DNA of 64,000 nt from Nicotiana tabacum (Eukaryota > Streptophyta > Magnoliopsida > Solanales > Solanaceae). Below the pieces are notes generated by a model. It was not told the DNA's origin, did not search any database, and saw nothing but the letters and a program-made list of their open reading frames with translations. Positions within the stretch are counted from its first letter, which is position 1, and the number at the start of each line of letters is the position of its first letter. Of the stretch, positions 58,193-64,000 are shown piece by piece. A program made the translations under genes and the position numbers. The stretch spans positions 104,264,411 through 104,328,410 of the forward strand of contig NC_134084.1 in NCBI RefSeq assembly GCF_000715075.1, written 5' to 3'.

Positions 58193-61100
58193 CAAGACTC
58201 CTTTCGAATTGGGAGAGGAGTGGCTTTCCAATTTTTGAGCTTTGTTTCTGGTCCAACGAATTGAACTTCTGCGTTGCTACACCCTTCTCCGCCTTCCAGC
58301 ATATTCACATCACTAAACAATTTCTCGAACCTTTCAATTAATTCCTCCTCAGGATTGACCTGGGATTTAGGAATTGTTGTTATCGGGCGATTTTTAGCAC
58401 CGGTCTTGACAAAAGACTTCGACAGCTGTGGTACTGGTTTTGGAAGAACCCATGCTTGGTGTTTCAACTTCCTGGCCCTTATCACGTCATTGGCGGTAGG
58501 TGTGAACCCTAAACCAAATGTTCCCCAGTTCTCGGGGAGAGATACTGGTTGTACAATTCCTTGCAGAGATAAGCCCAGACCTTTGCCGGGTATAAAGCCA
58601 TTCTTCAGCATTTCATAAGCTATCATGACTGATGCAGAGGATATCTTTGGATTCGAAAGGTATTTTCCTTCTGGAATTTTCTCTATCGACACTGTGTTTG
58701 TCACTTGGTATACCCATGGTCCCTGGTCATTTTCTGTTCCCTCGACCGGTACAATGGTACTACTGTGAGCATTTAAACTTTCTTCTCCATACACGACTAC
58801 TTCTTGATGATCCCATTCAAACTTGACAGCCTGATGTAGTGTTGACGGGACTGCTTTAGCAGCATGGATCCATGATCGACCTAATAATAAGTTGTAAGAA
58901 ACAGATATGTCCAACACTTGGAATTCCATTGTGAATTCAACTGGCCCTATAGTTAGTTCCAACACTATGTCGCCAAATGAATCTCTACTTCCACCGTCAA
59001 ATCCTCGTACGCAGATACTATTCTTCTGGATCCTCTCCTCTTTAATTTTTAATTTGTTTAAAGTGGAGAGAGGGCATATGTTTGCACTGGACCCATTGTC
59101 AACCAATACCCAGGTTACTACGGAGTTTTCATATTTCACGGTGAGGTAAAGAGCTCTGTTGTGCTCGGTACCTTCCACAGGTAATTCATCATCAGCAAAT
59201 GTAATTCTGTTTGCCTCAAAGATTCTGTTGGCAATTTTGCCCAAATGATTTACAGAGATCTTTTCAGGAACATGAGCTTCATTCAGGATTTTCATCAACG
59301 CCAGACGGTGTTCCTCTGAATGGATTAGTAATGACAATAATGAAATTTGAGCGGGGGTCTTCTTTAATTGATCCACAACAGAATAATCATGGAGTTTCAT
59401 TTTTCTTAAAAACTCCTCCGCCTCTTCTTCCGTCACAGCTCTCTTTGTTGGCATTGGATTGTTTTTAGTTTTTCTCAACTCTTCGGGAGTAAAACATCTT
59501 CCCGAACGTGTCAAGCCTTGCACCTCACACACTTCTTCCTTGATTTCTTTGCCCTTGTACATTACAGTCACCTGTTCATAGTTCCATGGGATGGCTTTGT
59601 TGTTGATGACCGGTAGCTGGATTACAGGTGCAATAATAACCCGATCTGTACGGGCTCCTTCCACGAATATAATGGGTTTGTTAGCAACCCCTGGTACTAC
59701 CACTTTCGGCCTTTCTTGTTTTGCGGCAACTTTGCTCGATGATGCCTCATTGACTATCATAGACGGTTCATCACCATTTTTGTGCTGCTTAGACACCGGT
59801 TTCTCCTCCATTAACTGCTTATCTGGCTTGGTTTCATGAGTCTTGATCATCATGATAGTTTGTGACGGCTTCTTTGTCTCTCCATCAGCTTGTATGATTT
59901 CTATCATGTTAGCCTCTTGATGGGCTGGCATTGGATTTCTATTGATATTTGGAGTTTCGGGGGTTTGAACCTCGATTTTATTAGTATCAATCAGCTCTTG
60001 TATTGCATTTTTCAAATGCCAACATTTCTCCGTATCATGGCCTGGTGCACCGGAGCAATATTCACAGCTAATGGTGTAATCCAGATTCTTTGGTGGAGGA
60101 TTAGGTAGTTTGGATTGTATTGGTCTCAGCATGTCTAACTGTCTCAGCCTGTGGAACAGACTAGTGTAAGACTCTCCCAATGGAGTGTAAGTTTTCTTTT
60201 TCTGTTCCCTTTCTCCCCTGAATGCTGGCCTAGGCCTGAAACTTGGTCCGGGATAGGCTCGTGGGTAAGTATTTGATGTGACAGGAGCATGCCAATTGGT
60301 GTGAACAGGTGGCTGATTGTATGCTTGAGCATGGTTAATGGCAAAATGAGGCTCTGAAGGGTGATAGTAATGTTGGGATGAATCATGGTGGTAAGCTGAT
60401 TGGCGAGGTCGTTGTTGATTATAGTAAAGCGGTGAACCTCTGGGTCCCGGCCAAATTCCTGAATCAACTACGGCTGCTTCCTCCCTTTTCTTTCTTCCGA
60501 TTCCTCCTACCCCGCCTTGAATAGCTTGAGTAGTTGCCTTAATTGCTGAATAGCTCATGATTTTATTTGTTTTGAGGCCTTCTTCCACCATACCTCCCAT
60601 CTTTACTACCTCGTTGAATGATTTTCCAACCGCTGAAACCAAGTGGGCATAGTAAGTTGGTTCCAGGGCTTGGAGGAAGTAATCTACCATTTCGCTCTCC
60701 TTCATAGGAGGATCCACTCTTGTTGCCTGTTCTCTCCATCGAAAACCATACTCTCTGAAACTTTCATTGTGTTTCTTCTCAAATTTGGTCAAAGATAATC
60801 GATCTGGGATGATTTCCAGATTGTATTGGAAATGGTATGCGAATGCCTGTGCCAGGTCATCCCAGGTGTACCATCTTCCATGGTCCTGGCGTGTATACCA
60901 CTCCAAAGCTGATCCGCTTAAACTTTGACTGAAGTAAGCCATCAATAATTCATCCTTTCCCCCAGCTCCTCGCATCTTGCTACAGAAACCCCTTAAGTGG
61001 GCTACTGGGTCGCCGTGCCCGCTGTATAGGTCAAATTTGGGCATCTTGAAGCCAACTGGAAATTGTACATTAGGGAATAAGCATAAATCTTTGTATGCTA

Positions 61101-61657
61101 CACTGACTTGCCCACCTAATCCCCGCATGTCTCGGAACGATTGTTCTAGACTTTTGACCTTCCTGAACATCTCTTCTTGTTCAACATTTTTGGCTGGCTT
61201 GTCAATTTCGGTTGGGAGATCAAACCGAGGAGCAGTTGAATTGATTTCGGAGGCTTTGAAGGTGGGCTCCGGGGGTAATATTGGTTGTCCTGGGCCTGGA
61301 ATGTAGGCTCGCTAGGAGATTTGTGAAATGTAGCAGGAGGAGGTGCTACGAAAACAGGAGTCATAGGTGGAGGAAAGTACGGAACTGGTTTTGGAGGTGG
61401 AGACTGTGGTGTCTGAGAGGTGGTGCCTCGGTAGTGCTGATAAATGGGGAAACTTGGGGATAATTCGGTGGTGATATTATCCTGAGTTTGGGTCATTGAT
61501 GGAGCAGGGTTATTTGGGTAGGATGGGGGTAACTGTCCTGTAGACCAAGCTTGGTACATCTCAGCCATTTGCTGCTTGAGCTTAACATCTCTTCTTTCAT
61601 TTTCCCGACATCCATCTCTTCTATCTCCATACCTGTGTCAACATCTGGGATAGACAT
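58189..61657 (-). pseudogene. gag-pro: gag-protease polyprotein of element C (two 1-bp frameshifts near the N-terminus)
   Basis: From 61170 to the TGG-TAG at 58189 it is open for 993 codons. In order: capsid-like region (residues about 1-200 of that frame), Pro/His/Tyr linker, zinc knuckle at 60066-60022 (C-x2-C-x5-H-x4-C), Lys-rich linker, protease with LVDNGSSANI (about 59103) and YNLLLGRSWIH, then the G-patch-like NGFIPGKGLGLSLQGIVQP (about 58610-58550) and a basic tail. The likely start is the ATG at 61657. Between 61657 and 61170 two single-base losses break the frame: near 61590, and in a C-run at about 61277. The Trp codon that is TGA in A and B is intact TGG here. Confidence 0.88.
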
Positions 61658-62149
61658 ACTTTCGGGTATTGGTCCTTTTGATCTTGTGTGATAGTGATAA
61701 TATGCCAGTATACTCTTTAGAGAAACTAACTGCTTGAATTCTGAAAATGGACAAACTTGTTAGTTTTAAGATTTTAACACATATATAATCACACGTTGAG
61801 ATGCAATGCTCCTAGACAAATAATCCCTTTCTATTATGCATTCGCTCGGTTGCTTGTGTCGTCCCAGCCTTCTTGAAATTTGTTATTCAATTTTGTTTAT
61901 TATATATATCTTTTATCGTGGTGGTCGAATCTGAGAGATTGCCTACGTATCATGCTCTTACATGAATCAGACCTTGCATAGTTCGGACCAAAGGCAATCA
62001 TTTTTATTCATTACACAAAGATGGAATTACATTTGAAAACTTTAAGAAAATGGCTTGAAAACACACACACTTAAATAAAAGATACAATTCATAACATCTC
62101 ACAACATGCCCCACTTTCCATTTTTGTTGTCAAATATTGGATTATCTGC
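61658..62149 (-). other. ORF1-gag spacer of element C
   Basis: Non-coding. It contains a dispersed-motif copy (61921-61986). A possible splice acceptor, TTTGTCCATTTTCAG, ends near 61744, upstream of gag; no donor could be confirmed. It lacks the homopurine tract of A and B. Confidence 0.6.
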
Positions 62150-64000
62150 TCAATGTGGTGCTTGACCCGGATGGCCTCCCAGCGTACGATACATCCTTTC
62201 CAACTCCATTGCTAGATGACGAGCAAAAGTGGGCGCATGCTCAGTAAATCTTTCATAATCCATTCCTTGGCAGTTTACATAACTTTGAGATGTGAAAACT
62301 GCCAGGTCGTGGATTTGTGCCCTGAAACCTTGGAGACGTTGGTCTTGGTCTTGCAATTGTTGCTGACGAGTGGTGGCTATATCTCTGACACGATTCTCAC
62401 GATCTAGAGCTGATTCTAACAAAGCTCGGAGTCTGGCCTACTCTAATCTTGCTTGCGCTCTTTCCCTGTCGAGGTCTGCTTGTTGGTGTTCTCTGTTGCA
62501 TCTTCTTGCCTCTTCTAGTTGTGCACGAAGCTGGTCTTCTGATCGCATCCAATAGTCTTTTTCCTTCTTGAATTGAGCCTTGTCTTTTTCGGATTGTCTA
62601 TCTTGGCGTTCCTTGTTAGATCTGGCTTCTTCGTTTAATTGTTGGATCCTTTCTTTTGCTTTGCTCAATGCCCTTTCATTTTCCGCAAGAATGAAATCAT
62701 AATCTTGCATTCTTTCAAAGAGATTGGCGATGGTTTTTTGATCCTTCCAGCTCCTCTTTGGCGTTTCAGAAACTCTTTTCATTTTTTGGAATCGAGCATG
62801 AAGATTTTCATTCTCACAAGCTAGACTCTTTTTCTCGCCTTCAGCTTCTTGTTCTTGCAAATCTTTCTCCAAACTGAGGCTTCTTAGATTTTCTTTTAGG
62901 GCATGGATAGTTGCTTTGTACCCTTTTTCGTTTTCTCCCCAGATCAACCGCTCTTGGATTTTATCATTGAAGTTTTGAACATGGGGTCTTTTTGTTGGCC
63001 TTTTCAGCTCAGGTTCTGGTACATCATCCACGCGAGACCGTTTTTCAAACCACCTTGCATATCCAGGATTCATCTCACCCTTTGTAGTGTCTGGAACTTG
63101 AGTATCACTTTTCAAGTATCGACATCCATTCCACATCTGCCGAAGTAGAGCTTCGGGAATAGTGGCTTCTGGGTGTAATTCGATTACTTGCATACTCCAA
63201 TCTTCCTCATCAGGAACTATTTGATATCTCCCTAGTTGCCTTAGGACTCTTAGTGGTGCATACGGCTGAATGCTTCTCAATCCCAATAGTAGTAGATAAC
63301 TATTTGAGGTTGACATATGTATTACTTCTCTCATCGGGAGCCATCCCAGAGTCCATTCAATTTGATTTGCCATTAAAGCCTTTAGATGAGATACCCATGC
63401 TTCTATCCCTTCTGGAGCTTGATAATTTTTTATTCTTTCCTCATAGCTCTCGATGCAATTAGCTTTGTTCGGCCCATATTGTATGATCTTGGGCTGTTGT
63501 TGGAGATGTTCAATCACCCACATTTGCAACAAAATTTTGCATCCTTCGAAGACCTTTGCTCCTGATTTGCATAAAGTCAAAGCCCGATAAATATCTGATA
63601 GAATGATGGGGACAAGGGTGTGATTTTCTTTGGTGGTAAGGATTTGCACAACTTTTGCGGTGCGAATATCAATTGTTCGCTCTTTATTTGGGAAGACCAT
63701 GACTCCTAGAAAAGCCACCATGAAAGCAAATCGACGGTGAATCTGCCAAGTGTCTTTGTTTTGCTTATTAGTAAGGCCTTTTTCATGAATTTCAAACCCA
63801 TCTGATTTTCTGAACCTTGAATACAAAAAGTTGAAGGAACAACATCCATTGATGACATTGCTTTTCCTGATTTGACTGCTGATGTTCAAAAGACCGAATA
63901 ATCGATGTACCGAAGGAGCCTTTGTGAATATCAAGCTTTGATTTCTTAAACTTCCTTCAAAACCAGTATATCCAGCTATCTCCTCTAATGTAGGAGTAAG
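62150..64000 (-). pseudogene. ORF1 of element C (partial, one in-frame stop)
   Basis: Homologous to 17173-19232 of B. The frame is open from the window edge (first residues LTPTLEEIAGY) down to 62438, where TAG replaces an expected Gln codon, and then open again to the stop at 62150. A globular domain with RFAFMVAFLGVMVF, DIYRALTLCKSG and LLQMWVIEHL is followed by a long Glu/Lys/Gln/Arg-rich coiled coil (about 63000-62430) and a short C-terminal piece. The N-terminus lies beyond 64000. Function unknown; the domain resembles DUF7745-type plant proteins (from memory). Confidence 0.8.

Larger units (their letters stand above)
47049..64000 (-). mobile_element. Ogre/Tat-type Ty3/gypsy element C, minus strand (5' end outside window)
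   Basis: Read leftward from 64000: ORF1, spacer, gag-pro, intron, pol, 3' region, PPT and 3' LTR. The best preserved of the three Ogre copies, with long open stretches (gag-pro 993 codons, pol 774, ORF1 about 520) and only scattered lesions. Related to A and B but diverged, with its own 41-bp array. The 5' LTR and primer site should lie right of the window. Confidence 0.9.

Overview
This is a retrotransposon-dominated stretch of a plant nuclear genome, most likely from Solanaceae and plausibly Nicotiana-like. Three things point there: large Ogre/Tat-type Ty3/gypsy elements, a tobacco TS-type SINE, and a spliced plant polygalacturonase gene. I see no bacterial genes, rRNA, functional tRNA gene or CRISPR array. 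The species call is an inference.

Layout, left to right. (1) 1-15119 (+): Ogre element A, cut at its 5' side by the window edge: gag-pro, a 177-bp intron-like spacer, pol (RT, RNase H, archaeal-type RNase H, integrase), a 3.4-kb repeat-rich 3' region, PPT and a 3.8-kb 3' LTR. (2) 15120-34009 (+): Ogre element B: last 900 bp of its 5' LTR, tRNA primer site, ORF1, gag-pro, intron, pol, 3' region and complete 3' LTR. The simplest reading is that A is nested inside B's 5' LTR. (3) 34010-36315: the LTR end of a chromovirus-like element abutting a Ty1/copia pol fragment. (4) 36347-41756: a MITE, unassigned sequence, then a GH28 polygalacturonase pseudogene of nine exons, with a hAT-like MITE, a TS SINE and a Stowaway-like MITE in its introns. 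(5) 42060-46482 (-): a decayed copia element interrupted by a 1.2-kb solo LTR with a target-site duplication. (6) 46483-47048 (+): the first 566 bp of another Ogre LTR (D). (7) 47049-64000 (-): Ogre element C, inserted into D and running off the right edge: 4.6-kb 3' LTR, 3' region with a 24-unit tandem array, pol, intron, gag-pro and ORF1.

How the parts work together. Each Ogre element encodes ORF1 (unknown function, coiled coil), a gag-protease polyprotein and pol. In all three copies a 172-177 bp spacer with GT..AG ends separates protease from RT, and removing it joins the frames in phase. Unspliced RNA would therefore give gag-pro and spliced RNA gag-pro-pol. All three copies carry stops or frameshifts. 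C is the least damaged; A has lost the integrase catalytic glutamate.

The most interesting signals are non-coding structures shared by these diverged elements: a motif of about 60 nt recurring at the module boundaries, paired hairpins in U5 with compensating changes, a second copy of the primer-site core inside the LTR, a hairpin over the PPT, and tandem arrays whose units differ but keep a CAGG-N6-CCTG core. The polyprotein also has a G-patch-like motif just after the protease.
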